Assembly (NCBI GenBank): GCA_963738835.1
Contig: CAVTYH010000006.1
Location: forward strand, 620,001-684,000
Reading direction: 5' to 3'
Length of the DNA: 64,000 bases
From: CAVTYH01 sp963738835
Lineage (GTDB): Bacteria > Planctomycetota > Planctomycetia > Pirellulales > JADZDJ01
A program made the position numbers and the translations under genes. The notes beneath the pieces were generated by a model. It made no database searches and was not told the DNA's origin. It saw only the letters and a list, made by a program, of their open reading frames with translations. Shown in pieces: positions 20,492 through 30,228 of the stretch. Every line of letters begins with the position of its first letter. Position 1 is the stretch's first letter.

Positions 20492-21706
20492 CTAAATTTG
20501 CCACGGCTCGCGGCGGGCACGATCGAGCAACCGATTCGCCTCTTGATCGCCGGGGAATTCCTGCTTCGCGGCATCCCATTTCAAGTTCCGCTTCAGTTCA
20601 TAGGCAATCAGTCCCAAATGGCACACCACCGCGGTATTCACAGCCAACTCGATATCGCGGAACGGCTTTTCGCGGGTCTTCACGCAATAGATGAAGTCGC
20701 CGTAAATGCCTCCGGTGCCCTTATACGTCGGCACTGGCTTCGGATCGCGCTTTTCATCCGGAGTGCCTTCGACCGCCAGGTTGCCTATATGCGGCTTGTT
20801 GTGCGTGAGCAGAATGCCGTTGGAATAACGGTACGTGAGATAATTTTCTTCCTCGTGGTAGGTGACTTCTTCGGGTTGCAATTCGCGCACGTCGACGGCA
20901 AACGTCGCTCCGCCAAAGTGGTGCGCGCCCCAGTCGGTCATGCCGCCGCCGGAGTAATCGGAAAACGAACGCCAACTGCTACCGTTGATATTGTAACTCC
21001 CACTGCAACGCTTCGAGTTATAGGGAGCCCAGGGTGCGGGGCCGAGCCAGCGGTCCCAATCAATATCGTCCGGTTGCGTTTCGGCCGGCAAATTGCACAG
21101 GGTAGAAAGCGGACCGACATTCACGTTGATCGATTTGATGGGACCAAGTTCGCCACTCCAGCAGCGGTTAACAATCTGTCGGTAATCTTCCAGCACGCGC
21201 TGGCTGCCGCCGGAAGCCACGCGCGCGTAGCGACGCGCGGCATCGATCATCAGCGGACCTTCACGCAGGGTGCGCGTTTCCGGTTTTTGGCAATACACAT
21301 CTTTGCCACTGCGGCAGGCTTCGATCATCACGATCGCATGCCAATGGTCGGGCGTGGCAATGTGCACGGCATCGATATCGGTGCGGGCTAGCAGCTCGCG
21401 GAAATCGTTGTAGGTTTGACAGTCGCTGTTTTGATTGCGCTTGTCCACCGCCGCTTTGGCTTTGTTGCGCACACTCTTCTTCACATCCGAAACGGCAACA
21501 TACTGCACGTCGTTACGGCGCAGAAAAGCGGCTTGATCGTTGGAACCTTGGTTGCCGATGCCGATCCCGGCCAACACGATGCGATCGCTGGCGGGTGGTG
21601 TTTCGTCATCGCCAAGGGCTTTGGAAGTGATTACATAAGGGGCGGCAATCGCGGCCCCTGCCGTTTGCAAGAACTGACGGCGAGTCGGACGGTAGGCGTG
21701 GCCCAT
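20492..21706 (-). CDS. Tat-exported Gfo/Idh/MocA-family oxidoreductase
   Basis: An intact 404-residue protein. A twin-arginine signal (RPTRRQFLQTAGAAIAAPYV) leads into a Rossmann fold (IVLAGIGIGNQGSND), a HIATPDHWHAIVMIEA motif and the family's EKP-like motif, here CQKPET. The C-terminal substrate domain carries GGGMTDWGAHHFGGA. Such enzymes use bound NAD(P) to oxidise or rearrange sugars or glycosides in the periplasm. It is the first gene of a unit with two HEAT-repeat genes and has one of the four shared promoters 415 bp upstream. Confidence 0.88.
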   Translation of the reverse strand: MGHAYRPTRRQFLQTAGAAIAAPYVITSKALGDDETPPASDRIVLAGIGIGNQGSNDQAAFLRRNDVQYVAVSDVKKSVRNKAKAAVDKRNQNSDCQTYNDFRELLARTDIDAVHIATPDHWHAIVMIEACRSGKDVYCQKPETRTLREGPLMIDAARRYARVASGGSQRVLEDYRQIVNRCWSGELGPIKSINVNVGPLSTLCNLPAETQPDDIDWDRWLGPAPWAPYNSKRCSGSYNINGSSWRSFSDYSGGGMTDWGAHHFGGATFAVDVRELQPEEVTYHEEENYLTYRYSNGILLTHNKPHIGNLAVEGTPDEKRDPKPVPTYKGTGGIYGDFIYCVKTREKPFRDIELAVNTAVVCHLGLIAYELKRNLKWDAAKQEFPGDQEANRLLDRARREPWQI

Positions 21707-22120
21707 TGAAGGAACTTCGTGGTGGGGTGAAATGGATAATACAGAATAAGCGATCCCAATTTGGCAAGCGTGCCTGGTAGCACGAAACGAATCCCCCCGA
21801 CAGTTTTCAAGCGATTTCGATTATAATACCCGGCCAACGACATACAATCCTTTTCTCCAGTTGCCGCAATTACAGCAAAACGTGCGGAAACCAGGAATCG
21901 GTGATCGCATTTCTATTGCATCTGGAAGTCGTGCATCCGAGGTTCGATCGGCCTGAAGGCCGAGCAACCGCAGTAGCTTCACGACACCGATTGTCTTTCC
22001 CCTCGGCGTGGCCGGCAGGAACAGGAAAGGTGATCAACGACTCTGGAACCACCAGCTACGTGCCTGTGCCAGCGGCAAGGTGTCATCCCAGGGACAACCC
22101 CTGGAAGTGTCGCGGCATCA

Positions 22121-22162
22121 TACGTTAGCGTACAATATGCGCTCGGTGGCCGCTTAAGTCAA
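22121..22162 (-). promoter_or_regulatory. Promoter-operator site A (TACG-N4-CGTA type)
   Basis: Read on the minus strand: TTGACT (22162-22157), 17-nt spacer, CATATT (22139-22134), one G, then TACGCTAACGTA (22132-22121), an inverted repeat TACG-N4-CGTA. The expected start point falls inside the repeat, as for a repressor operator. It points at the oxidoreductase 415 bp away; the esterase gene begins on the other strand at 22258. Same design as sites B, C and D. Confidence 0.65.
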
Positions 22163-22257
22163 CTAAAATGATCTGCTGGCGCATGCGCAGAATATACTCG
22201 CGGCGCGGTAGCGAAATTGTGACGCGCGACCATTGCTTAAGCTTGAAAGGGCGCCTT

Positions 22258-23344
22258 ATGAAACCTCTGCAAATTGCGGTTTGGGTTTTGACTCTAGCCG
22301 CTGGATTGTTCGTAGCGGAGGTTTGTCGGCTGAGCCAAGCACAGCAAAGCACAACGCCAGCAGATCAGCCGGCACCGGGTGGACAGCCGCGCAGCGCGCG
22401 GTCCGGCCATTCCGGTCGCACCGCCTGCGGATGCCGTAGCTGTCGAGAAGGCGCCGCCATTGGACAAGAACGAAAACTTCAAAGTTACGCGACGGGGCCG
22501 TCGACTGGTGTGCTGCCGCTGACGGTGCCGCAGGACAGGCCGCGCGGCAAGGTGACGATGTTTTCGATGAAGTCTGAAGATACGAAAGTATATCCTGGCG
22601 TGCGCGGGCCTTACACGCGGAATGTATGGGTCTACGTGCCGGGGGGTATGTTGAGGGAAAAGAGCTGCCACTGAAGGTCAATCACGACGGCTCCGCGATA
22701 TCGAACATGCAGGAAACGCTAATTGCCGTGATGGATACGCTGATCGCGCAAAAGCGGTTGCCGATGATGGCGGCGGTGTTTATCGCCAACGGCAGTGGCG
22801 CAGGAAATGGAGGCGAGCAGTCTGGATACGACACTGTGTCCGGCAAGTATGCGGAGTTCATCGAGGCGGAAGTTTTGCCGCTGGCGGAGAAATCTGGGGG
22901 TGTGAAGTTCACCAAGGACCCGGACGGCCGCGGAGTAGTGGGCGCTAGCTCCGGCGGTGCTGCGGCAATGTCGATGGCCTGGTTCCACCCCGATCTCTAC
23001 CGCCGCGTCATCAGTTATTCGGGCACGTTTGTGGGCCTGGCCCGCAGTTCCATAGCCCCGCACGGGGCGTGGGAATACCATGAAAACTTTATTCCCCAGA
23101 CGGAGAAGAAACCGATCCGCATTTGGCTGGAAGTCGGCTCGCATGACCTGGCGCGACCACTCCGGAGGGGAGTACCCGCAATTGGCCGCTCGCCAACAAC
23201 CGCATGGCCGAAGTTTTGGCCGCGAAGGGATATGACTATCAATACGTGTGGGCGGAAGATGCCGGACACGTCGAGAAGGGAGTGGTCCGGCAGACGCTGG
23301 GCGAAGCAATGGAATGGTTGTGGAAAACCTATGAGGCCAGGTGA
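22258..23344 (+). pseudogene. Enterochelin-esterase-like (CE1-type) secreted esterase, several frameshifts
   Basis: From ATG 22258 there is a signal peptide (MKPLQIAVWVLTLAAGLFVAEV), then in shifting frames VFSMKSEDTKVYPGVRG-like beta-sandwich sequence, NVWVYVPGGYVEGKELPL, the nucleophile elbow VVGASSGGAAAMSMAW and the His-containing end WAEDAGHVEKGVV, stopping at 23344. This is the alpha/beta hydrolase of the enterochelin esterase/feruloyl esterase group. Frame changes occur at about 22390, 22480, 22645 and 23165. With this many breaks it is either badly sequenced or dead. Confidence 0.72.
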
Positions 23345-23639
23345 ATCGCCGTCTCGCGGGCACCGCTTCCTTGAGAACTTCACCCTCTTTGCCGAGCCTG
23401 ATGTATCGCGGGTTGTAGCCGGCAATTTCTTGAGCGTGGAACCACGTGCGGCTGTCGGCGGGCATGGATCGCTCGATCGCATGCCGCTGCCATATGATTC
23501 TCTCGCGATTGTCACGGTAAAGATGGCGAAATCCTCCCTGCCGGTGCATCGCAGCTTCCTATCCTTCGTCAAGTCTAGAATGTATAATGGATGAAGCTGA
23601 AAACCTCAATTCCGAGTCGATTTAAGGAATTGATAATCA
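23345..23639. other. 295-bp gap with a possible coding fragment on the minus strand
   Basis: The minus strand contains a protein-like stretch (RTWFHAQEIAGYNPRYIRL) with no stop for some 70 codons. I cannot place it in a family, and it runs into the esterase antisense. It could be a leftover of a deleted gene. Confidence 0.25.
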
Positions 23640-23671
23640 ATGTTGCGCAATAACAAACGTCGATTTGGAAG

Positions 23672-24163
23672 GTGTTCACGGTGCCGAAAGATTACGAGCT
23701 CGCGATGCGCTTTGCGCAAGGCTTATCTGGCATTCCACCGTCGTGTCAATGCCTGGATGCTGCGGCACGGCATCACGGCCGACCAATACGTAGTGCTCCG
23801 CGTCGTGGCGCGCAACCTGGCATCACGCAGATCAAAATTGTGGAACAGACGGGCTCGGACCCCAATACGGTAGCCGCGATCCTGAGACTTCTGGAGCGGC
23901 GGGGTTTAGTACGCCGCCGGTCCCATGCCATCGATCGCCGTGCGCGCTGTGTGTTCCTGACGACGGCCGGTCGCAGCTTGGAGCGGCGCACGTTTAAATA
24001 CTCGGAGCCGCTACGGGTTGCTCTTAGGGACTGCTTGACCGAGAGCGAGTCTGACGAGAATCAGCGGTTTCTTGAGCGGGTCCACGAAGTTTTCTCCGCG
24101 CCGCCGTTCGATGCCAATGGCCGTACGTCACGACGCTTGCCCCATCGCAAGGGCGTCAAGTAG
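23672..24163 (+). pseudogene. MarR-family regulator, two frameshifts
   Basis: Joined across frames it gives a winged-helix MarR protein of about 160 residues: LRKAYLAFHRRVNAWMLRHG, TADQYVVLRVVA, PGITQIKIVEQTGSDPNTVAA (recognition helix), RRSHAIDRRARCVFLTTAG (wing). It is a close paralogue of the intact gene at 48149-48637. Breaks are near 23710 and 23815, the second probably one lost base. It lies directly upstream of promoter site B, so it could have controlled that site. That link is inference. Confidence 0.75.
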
Positions 24164-24194
24164 TCGGCGACCGCGGATATTTCGCACAATTTGA

Positions 24195-24237
24195 TTGACA
24201 GCCGACGAAGCCTGCGGCTATTTTGTACGTCAACGTA
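24195..24237 (+). promoter_or_regulatory. Promoter-operator site B (TACG-N4-CGTA type)
   Basis: TTGACA (24195-24200), 18-nt spacer, TATTTT (24219-24224), one G, then TACGTCAACGTA (24226-24237). The layout is base-for-base the same as sites C and D. It points toward the CE1 esterase gene at 24521, with a broken CE1 3' end in between. Confidence 0.7.
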
Positions 24238-24363
24238 CGACTGTCTTCTTTGTGGCGCATCCGTTCGGGTTGGCCACCGTGGCCGGGGGCGGTGGTTCAC
24301 GCTCCAACCGAGTGCGCATTTAGTCATGGAATGAGATAGCATGTCTGTCTATTCAAACTGCTC

Positions 24364-24477
24364 GTAATCCCGGCACCACACGCTTCATATCTGAAGTACA
24401 ACGAAGCCCCCGACACTGGCCACGAATTTCAGACTTGGCGCAAGAACCTGTACAAATTCGCGCGGTTGTTGTTCTAG
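24364..24477 (+). pseudogene. 3' end of a lost CE1-type esterase
   Basis: The last ~37 codons read SYLKYNEAPDTGHEFQTWRK and end in LYKFARLLF plus stop. This matches the C-terminus of the next esterase (SPDTAHEFQTWRRSL... LLFQD). Only the His-bearing tail survives, between promoter B and the intact gene, suggesting a deletion within a tandem array of CE1 genes. Confidence 0.7.
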
Positions 24478-24520
24478 GAATGAATGCTGTTAAACCTGAT
24501 TGCAAATTGAGGAGCTCCGT

Positions 24521-25837
24521 ATGAAAGCTGCGATCATCGGTATTGCATTGCTGCCATTTTTGGTAGGGAACACCGCATTCGCCCAAGTGAGCGAACCGCT
24601 GGAGGATTTCAAACCCTCGAGTTTGAACCAGCCCCAGCAGCAATATCCGCAAGTCAACTCACAACGTTACGCGCGGTTTCGCATCAACGCGCCCCAAGCC
24701 CAAAGCGTCACGGTGGGTCTGGGCCGCGGGGGCACCAAACTCACAAAGGGGGATGACGGCGCTTGGACAGGCACCACAGCCAATCCGCTCGATGAAGGCT
24801 TCCACTATTATCATCTCACCATTGATGGAGGGACATTCAACGATCCCGGCACACTGAACTACTATGGCTCTACTCGTTGGGAGAGCGGCATCGAGATTCC
24901 GGCTCATGACCAGGACTTCTACTCCATCAAGGAGGTGCCCCACGGCACGGTGCAGCAGGTTCTGTTCCCCTCCAAGAGCACCAACACCACGAAACGCGCC
25001 TGGGTCTATACGCCGCCGGACTACGACAAGGACTCGACCAAGCGCTATCCCGTGCTCTACCTCCAGCACGGCTGGGGTGAAGATGAGACTGCCTGGTGGA
25101 ACCAAGGCCGCGCCAATCTGATCATGGACAACCTGCTGGCCGAAGGCAAAACCAAGCCCTTTCTAATCGTCATGACCTACGGCATGACCAATGAAGGTGG
25201 GCGCCCGGGTGCTCGACGAGGTCCGAGTGGTTCTGGCGCAGGCGCGCCAGACGGAGCCGCACCCGCAGCGGCGACCGCGCCTCAGCCGACGGCCGCCGTC
25301 GCGGATGGCACAACTCCCGCCCCTGCCGGTGGGACGAATACGACGCCCGGAGCGGCGCCTGCCGCGCCTGCTGGGGGTCCGCCTGCTGGCGGCCGTCGTG
25401 GCGGATTGGGTGGCTTAGGCAGCAACACTACGTTTGAGACCGTTTTAGTCGAAGAACTGATCCCATATGTCGATGCCAACTTCCGCACGCTTTCTGATCA
25501 GCCTCACCGCGGAATGGCCGGCCTGTCGATGGGCGGAGCGGAGACTCACTTCATCACCCTGAAGCATCTCGACAAATTCTCCCACATCGGGCTCTTAAGC
25601 GGCGGCGTCATTTCCCCCGCAGATGTGGAAAATACACCCGGTTTTAACGAGAAAGTCAAAGTCGTGTTCTGCAGCTGCGGCAGCCGTGAGAACCCGGGCA
25701 ACATCAACGCGAATCACGAGGCGCTTGCTAAGCTCGGCATCAAAAACACTGCGTATGTGTCACCGGATACTGCTCACGAATTCCAGACTTGGCGACGCAG
25801 CTTGCGTGAACTTGCGCCGCTGTTGTTCCAAGATTAA
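24521..25837 (+). CDS. Secreted CE1-type (feruloyl/acetyl xylan) esterase with low-complexity insert
   Basis: An intact 438-residue protein. ATG 24521 is chosen because the GGAG ribosome-binding site precedes it and a signal peptide follows (MKAAIIGIALLPFLVGNTAFA). Then come an immunoglobulin-like E-set domain (RINAPQAQSVTVGLG... GFHYYHLTIDG) and a CE1 alpha/beta hydrolase with VLYLQHGWGEDE, the nucleophile motif GMAGLSMGGAETH and the C-terminal TAHEFQTWR histidine. An unusual Ala/Pro/Gly/Arg-rich stretch of about 75 residues (roughly 225-300) is inserted before the nucleophile strand. It probably removes ferulate or acetate from arabinoxylan. Confidence 0.85.
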   Translation: MKAAIIGIALLPFLVGNTAFAQVSEPLEDFKPSSLNQPQQQYPQVNSQRYARFRINAPQAQSVTVGLGRGGTKLTKGDDGAWTGTTANPLDEGFHYYHLTIDGGTFNDPGTLNYYGSTRWESGIEIPAHDQDFYSIKEVPHGTVQQVLFPSKSTNTTKRAWVYTPPDYDKDSTKRYPVLYLQHGWGEDETAWWNQGRANLIMDNLLAEGKTKPFLIVMTYGMTNEGGRPGARRGPSGSGAGAPDGAAPAAATAPQPTAAVADGTTPAPAGGTNTTPGAAPAAPAGGPPAGGRRGGLGGLGSNTTFETVLVEELIPYVDANFRTLSDQPHRGMAGLSMGGAETHFITLKHLDKFSHIGLLSGGVISPADVENTPGFNEKVKVVFCSCGSRENPGNINANHEALAKLGIKNTAYVSPDTAHEFQTWRRSLRELAPLLFQD

Positions 25838-25878
25838 ACAGCAAATCCAAATTTACAAAAAAAGCAGAGGAATCAATT

Positions 25879-28800
25879 ATGAGACCTGAGACTTTAAGCA
25901 AAAAAAAATGGTTTGCCGTCTCAATCGCAATGTTGGGGCTAATTTCCGCGCTCCTGGTTGGTCTTCCGGCCATGGCCCAGACCGACGAGAAGGTCGTAGA
26001 AGATTTCAAGCCCTCCTCGCTCAACCAGCCCAATAAACAATATCCGCAAGTCAATTCCGACGGGCGCGTGCGGGCTCGCGTCGTCGCCCCGCAGGCCACG
26101 AGTGTTTTGCTCGACATCGGCGCCGTGAAATACCCGCTAGTCAAAGGCGAGGATGGTGCTTGGATCGGCGAGTCCAAACCGCAGGACGAAGGTTTTCATT
26201 ACTACCAAATCTGGGTCGATGGCGCGAGTGTTCCAGACCCGGGTAGTTTGTATTTTTACGGCGCGAGCCGGTGGGGAAGCGGGGTCGAAGTTCCCGCGAA
26301 AGATGGAGATTTTTATGCCCTCAAGGACGTGCCTCACGGACGCCTGGAGCATACCCACTTCCATTCGGCAAGCGCCAATGCCAACCTGCCTGTATTCGTT
26401 TACACGCCGCCGAACTACGAGAAGGATGCCTCGAAGCGTTATCCAGTTTTGTACTTGCAACATGGCGGCGGCGAGGATGAAAGTGGCTGGGGAGCCCAAG
26501 GTCATGCCGACCTGATCATGGATAACCTGATTGCCGCTGGTAAGGCGAAGCCGTTCATTATCGTGATGGCCAATAGTTATATTCCCGGCGCTGCCGGCCC
26601 GCAGCGCGGACCAGCGCCGGCCACTCCAGGCGGCGCCGCGCCTGCAGCCGGTGCGGCAACTCCGCGTGGTGCACCGGGGGGTGCTGGAGCTGCTGCTCCG
26701 GAGGGCGCCCCGGGAGGTCGCGGCGGCTTCAACTTTAGCGCGTTCGAACATGTTCTCGTTGATGAGCTAATTCCGTTCATTGACGCCAACCACCGGACCA
26801 TCGCCGATCAATCGCATCGCGCCATGGCCGGCCTTTCGATGGGAGGTTTGCAGACTCATAATATAACTTTGGCTCACCTCGATACGTTTTCTCATATCGG
26901 CCTGTTCAGCGGCGGCAGTATCGGTGTTAACAAAATCACCGATATGCCGGCCTTCAGGCAGAAGGTCAAGGTGGTGTTCATCGGTTATGGGAGCCGCGAA
27001 ATCGAGCCCGGCGCTCGACGCGGCGGCGGCCGCGGCGGTTTCGGCGGCGACCCCAAGGCAAACACCGATGCGCTCAAGGAGGCTGGCGTGAACTGCCATT
27101 TTTATGTGTCGCCGCAAACGGCTCACGAATGGCTCACTTGGCGGCGGGGCCTGCATGAGTTTGCGCAGCTGTTGTTCCAAGACGAACCCACTGCGATCGC
27201 GTCGGCGCCGAAAACGATCGAGACAACTTCGGCGGCCGCCGCGCCTGTGGCCAAGGTTCTTCGCATCAAGGCGGGTCAGTCCACGCCCTTTACCGATTCC
27301 AGCGGCAACGTGTGGCTCCCGGAGCAGGGCTTCCAGGGAGGCGACACAGTTAGTCGCGGTCTGGGAACGGCGATTGCGGGCACGAAGGATGCGGGCCTGT
27401 TTCTGACCGAACATTACTCGATGGATTCTTTTACCTGCAAACTCCCCAATGGCAAGTATCTTGCGAAGCTTTACTTTGCGGAGACGTTCGATGGCATTGG
27501 CGGTCCCGGCCAGCGCGTTTTTTCCTACAACGTGCTGGGACACGATTTCAAGGATTTCGATATTTGGGCCAAGACGGGGGGCGCCAATCGCGCCTACGTC
27601 GAAACCGTTCCGGTGGAAGTGACCAACGGGGAATTCCGGATCACTTTCAAAGCACAAGTCGAAAATCCGGAAATCAACGCGATCGAAATCATTCCGCAAA
27701 CCGTGGCCCAGTCCGCTGCGCAGACCGCGCCATCTGCCGCGCCAGCCGTTCCAGAGGCCGAGGCGGGCAAAGTCACCGGCACCTGGCAAGCCGAATTCGA
27801 GACGCAGCGCGGCCTGCAGAAATACACCTTCGTACTAAAGCAGGAAGGCGCGAAAGTGACCGGCAAAGCGAACGTGGACAACAACGGCGAGAAACGCGAA
27901 GCTGAATTCAAGGACGGCAAGATCGAAGGCGACACGGTGACATTTGTCGAGCCGTTAAGCATTCAGGGCAATGACATTCAAATCACGTTCACCGGCAAGG
28001 TTTCGGGCAACGAAATCAAGTTCACCCGCACGGTCGGCAATTTTGGCTCTTCGGAAGCCACGGCAAAACGCGATGCCGTGACCGTCCCAGCGCCCGCCGC
28101 ATCGACTCAACCTGCTCCGGCTGCCGGTGCGCGTCGTGGCGGCGGGCGAGGCGGTTTTGGCGGCCCCATCACGCTGGGTCTTGACGACAAAGAAGCCTTC
28201 GCCAAGGCGCCAGAAGGCTTTGACAAGCCGCGCGATGGCATCGAACTCGGCAAGCTCGAACGAGTTGATTACGACTCATCGACGGTCGGCGTAAAACGGT
28301 GGATGGAGGTTTACACTCCGCCTGCGTATTCCAAGGACAAGAAGTATCCCGTGCTGTATTTACTGCACGGCATCGGCGGCAATGAGAACCGGGAGTGGAC
28401 CAGGCAGGGAGTGGCGAACGTCATCCTCGACAATCTGATTGCCGACAAAAAAACCCAACCCATGATCGTTGTCTTCCCCAATGGCAACGCGACAGCAAAT
28501 CCGTCGGGTGGAAACGGGCGCGGCGTTCGCGGTGGTGGCGACTCTGCAGCCATTAGCGGCGACGGTTGGGGAAGAAATTTCGAGGGCGATCTGCTCAAAG
28601 ACATCATTCCCTTTATGGAATCGCACTATTCTGCCTATGCTGACCGAGAGCATCGCGCGTTGGCCGGGCTTTCGATGGGTGGTGGGCAATCGCTCGATTT
28701 CGGGCTGGCTCATCTGGATACCTTTGCGTATGTCGGCGGTTTCTCGTCCGCGCCGAACACGCGATCGCCGGACCAGCTTGTTCCGGATCCGGAAAAGGCG

Positions 28801-28989
28801 ACCAAAATGCTGAAGGTACTCTGGATTTCCGGTGGCAACAAGGACGGTTTGCTTCGCATCAGTCAGGGAGTCCACGAGTACCTGAAGGAGAAAAACGTTC
28901 CGCACATCTACCACGTAGATGACAATGCGCACGACTTCAAGCATTGGAAGAATAGTTTGTATTGGTTCGCACAGCAGATTTTCAAATAG
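25879..28989 (+). CDS. 1036-residue double CE1 esterase with central malectin domain
   Basis: Intact. Order: signal peptide (residues ~1-34), E-set domain (~45-130), first CE1 esterase (~150-435, AGLSMGGLQTHN and TAHEWLTWRRG), malectin carbohydrate-binding domain (~455-610, EHYSMDSFTCKLPNGKY, ETFDGIGGPGQRV), a lipocalin-like beta domain (~630-735, GTWQAEFETQRGLQKYTFVL), Gly/Arg-rich linker (GARRGGGRGGFGG), second CE1 esterase (~775-1036, AGLSMGGGQSLDFG and NAHDFKHWKNSL). Both esterases keep Ser and His. The first resembles the neighbouring gene at 24521, 41 bp upstream, so tandem duplication and fusion are likely. The two sites may attack different esters on one polysaccharide. Confidence 0.87.
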   Translation: MRPETLSKKKWFAVSIAMLGLISALLVGLPAMAQTDEKVVEDFKPSSLNQPNKQYPQVNSDGRVRARVVAPQATSVLLDIGAVKYPLVKGEDGAWIGESKPQDEGFHYYQIWVDGASVPDPGSLYFYGASRWGSGVEVPAKDGDFYALKDVPHGRLEHTHFHSASANANLPVFVYTPPNYEKDASKRYPVLYLQHGGGEDESGWGAQGHADLIMDNLIAAGKAKPFIIVMANSYIPGAAGPQRGPAPATPGGAAPAAGAATPRGAPGGAGAAAPEGAPGGRGGFNFSAFEHVLVDELIPFIDANHRTIADQSHRAMAGLSMGGLQTHNITLAHLDTFSHIGLFSGGSIGVNKITDMPAFRQKVKVVFIGYGSREIEPGARRGGGRGGFGGDPKANTDALKEAGVNCHFYVSPQTAHEWLTWRRGLHEFAQLLFQDEPTAIASAPKTIETTSAAAAPVAKVLRIKAGQSTPFTDSSGNVWLPEQGFQGGDTVSRGLGTAIAGTKDAGLFLTEHYSMDSFTCKLPNGKYLAKLYFAETFDGIGGPGQRVFSYNVLGHDFKDFDIWAKTGGANRAYVETVPVEVTNGEFRITFKAQVENPEINAIEIIPQTVAQSAAQTAPSAAPAVPEAEAGKVTGTWQAEFETQRGLQKYTFVLKQEGAKVTGKANVDNNGEKREAEFKDGKIEGDTVTFVEPLSIQGNDIQITFTGKVSGNEIKFTRTVGNFGSSEATAKRDAVTVPAPAASTQPAPAAGARRGGGRGGFGGPITLGLDDKEAFAKAPEGFDKPRDGIELGKLERVDYDSSTVGVKRWMEVYTPPAYSKDKKYPVLYLLHGIGGNENREWTRQGVANVILDNLIADKKTQPMIVVFPNGNATANPSGGNGRGVRGGGDSAAISGDGWGRNFEGDLLKDIIPFMESHYSAYADREHRALAGLSMGGGQSLDFGLAHLDTFAYVGGFSSAPNTRSPDQLVPDPEKATKMLKVLWISGGNKDGLLRISQGVHEYLKEKNVPHIYHVDDNAHDFKHWKNSLYWFAQQIFK

Positions 28990-29004
28990 GAACAATTCAA
29001 GACG

Positions 29005-29025
29005 GCTCCCCTGGGGCGAGGGAGC
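29005..29025 (+). terminator. Hairpin after the double esterase
   Basis: GCTCCC (29005-29010) pairs with GGGAGC (29020-29025) across a 9-nt loop, 15 bases after the stop codon. There is no U-tract, so it is only a weak terminator candidate. Confidence 0.3.
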
Positions 29026-29131
29026 AGTGCCATCACCGTTATTTGCACAACGATTGTTCCGCGACTGAACGCGTATTTTTGCCGGAGCGCGACGGAGGAT
29101 CTGCGCCCTCGCTTCAATCTGGAGATTCGTA

Positions 29132-30139
29132 ATGAAAACGAGAATGCTACCGGCTTATTTCTTAGGTGCCATTTTAGGCGCGGCGTGGTTGTATGTCGCC
29201 GATGCTCAGGAGAATTCGACGCCCGCCGGCGGGACAGCGCCCGCCATTCAAGGCGGTCCCAATGCCGCCGGCCGCCGCGGCGGATTTGGGCGTGGCGGCT
29301 TTGGCCGCGGCGGCCCGCCGGGTCCTCCCGCCGCCGTGCCGCTGGAAGTTGCGATGCCGCGGCCGACGTTGGAGGACGTCAACAAAATCAACGCGGCGCT
29401 CGAACAGTTTATCGAGAGCAATACTTCGCCGAATAAAGATCTGTTGAAGAAATACGCCTCGCTTTTGAACATCCAAGTGCTGCGCGACAATCCCTGCATC
29501 CGTCCGGCCTCCGGCGTTCGCACCGGCCGGCACGATGCCTTCGTTCAAACCGCTAACAGCGGCGACTTCGATATTTTATTTGACGGCGATTCGATCACCG
29601 ACCTGTGGAACGTGGAAGCGGATCCGCAAGGTAATCCGGGTGGCAAGAGAGTTCTCAATAAGTATTTCGGCGACGTGAAGGTCGCCAACTTCGGCGTTTC
29701 GGGCGACACTACCCAGGGAGTGCTCTGGGGATTGCAAAACGGCGAGGCGCAGGGACATAAGCCGAAAGCCGTCATGTTGATGATCGGCACCAACAACACC
29801 GGCGGCGCCTCAGCGCAAGAAATTGCCGAAGGCATCGGCGCCGACATCCTAGAACTGCGCAAGGATTTTCCAGATGCAAAAATCCTCCTGTTGGCGATCT
29901 TCCCGCGTGGCGCGGGGCCAAGTGATTCCAATCGGCTCAAGGTGGAAGAGGTCAACAAGATTATTGCAAAGCTCGACGACCAGAAGCATGTGTACTTCAT
30001 GAACATCAATTCAAAGTTCCTCGGCGAGAACGGCCGGCTAGTCGGTTTCCGAACCAGCGAGAACCTCCATCCCGTGGAAGAGGGATATGAAATTTGGGCT
30101 TCGACGGTCGCAGATAAGCTCAAAAGTTGGATCAAGTGA
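29132..30139 (+). CDS. Secreted SGNH/GDSL esterase with RGG-like linker
   Basis: An intact 335-residue protein: signal peptide, a Gly/Arg/Phe-rich linker (RRGGFGRGGFGRGGPPGPP, residues ~48-68), a helical hairpin, then the SGNH domain with FDGDSITDLW (Ser), NFGVSGDTTQGVLWGLQNGE (Gly), LMIGTNNTGG (Asn) and NLHPVEEGYEIWA (His). Closest in the window to the SGNH half of the CE15 fusion at 34993-37256. Probably a carbohydrate O-acetylesterase. It lies 142 bp after the double esterase on the same strand. Confidence 0.85.
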   Translation: MKTRMLPAYFLGAILGAAWLYVADAQENSTPAGGTAPAIQGGPNAAGRRGGFGRGGFGRGGPPGPPAAVPLEVAMPRPTLEDVNKINAALEQFIESNTSPNKDLLKKYASLLNIQVLRDNPCIRPASGVRTGRHDAFVQTANSGDFDILFDGDSITDLWNVEADPQGNPGGKRVLNKYFGDVKVANFGVSGDTTQGVLWGLQNGEAQGHKPKAVMLMIGTNNTGGASAQEIAEGIGADILELRKDFPDAKILLLAIFPRGAGPSDSNRLKVEEVNKIIAKLDDQKHVYFMNINSKFLGENGRLVGFRTSENLHPVEEGYEIWASTVADKLKSWIK

Positions 30140-30228
30140 TAGCTTAGGCCAGCGACGATTCGAGCCGCAGTCAATCATTTGATCGAGAGCACTCAACCGG
30201 CGGTGCAGTTCGATATCCCGCAATTACG

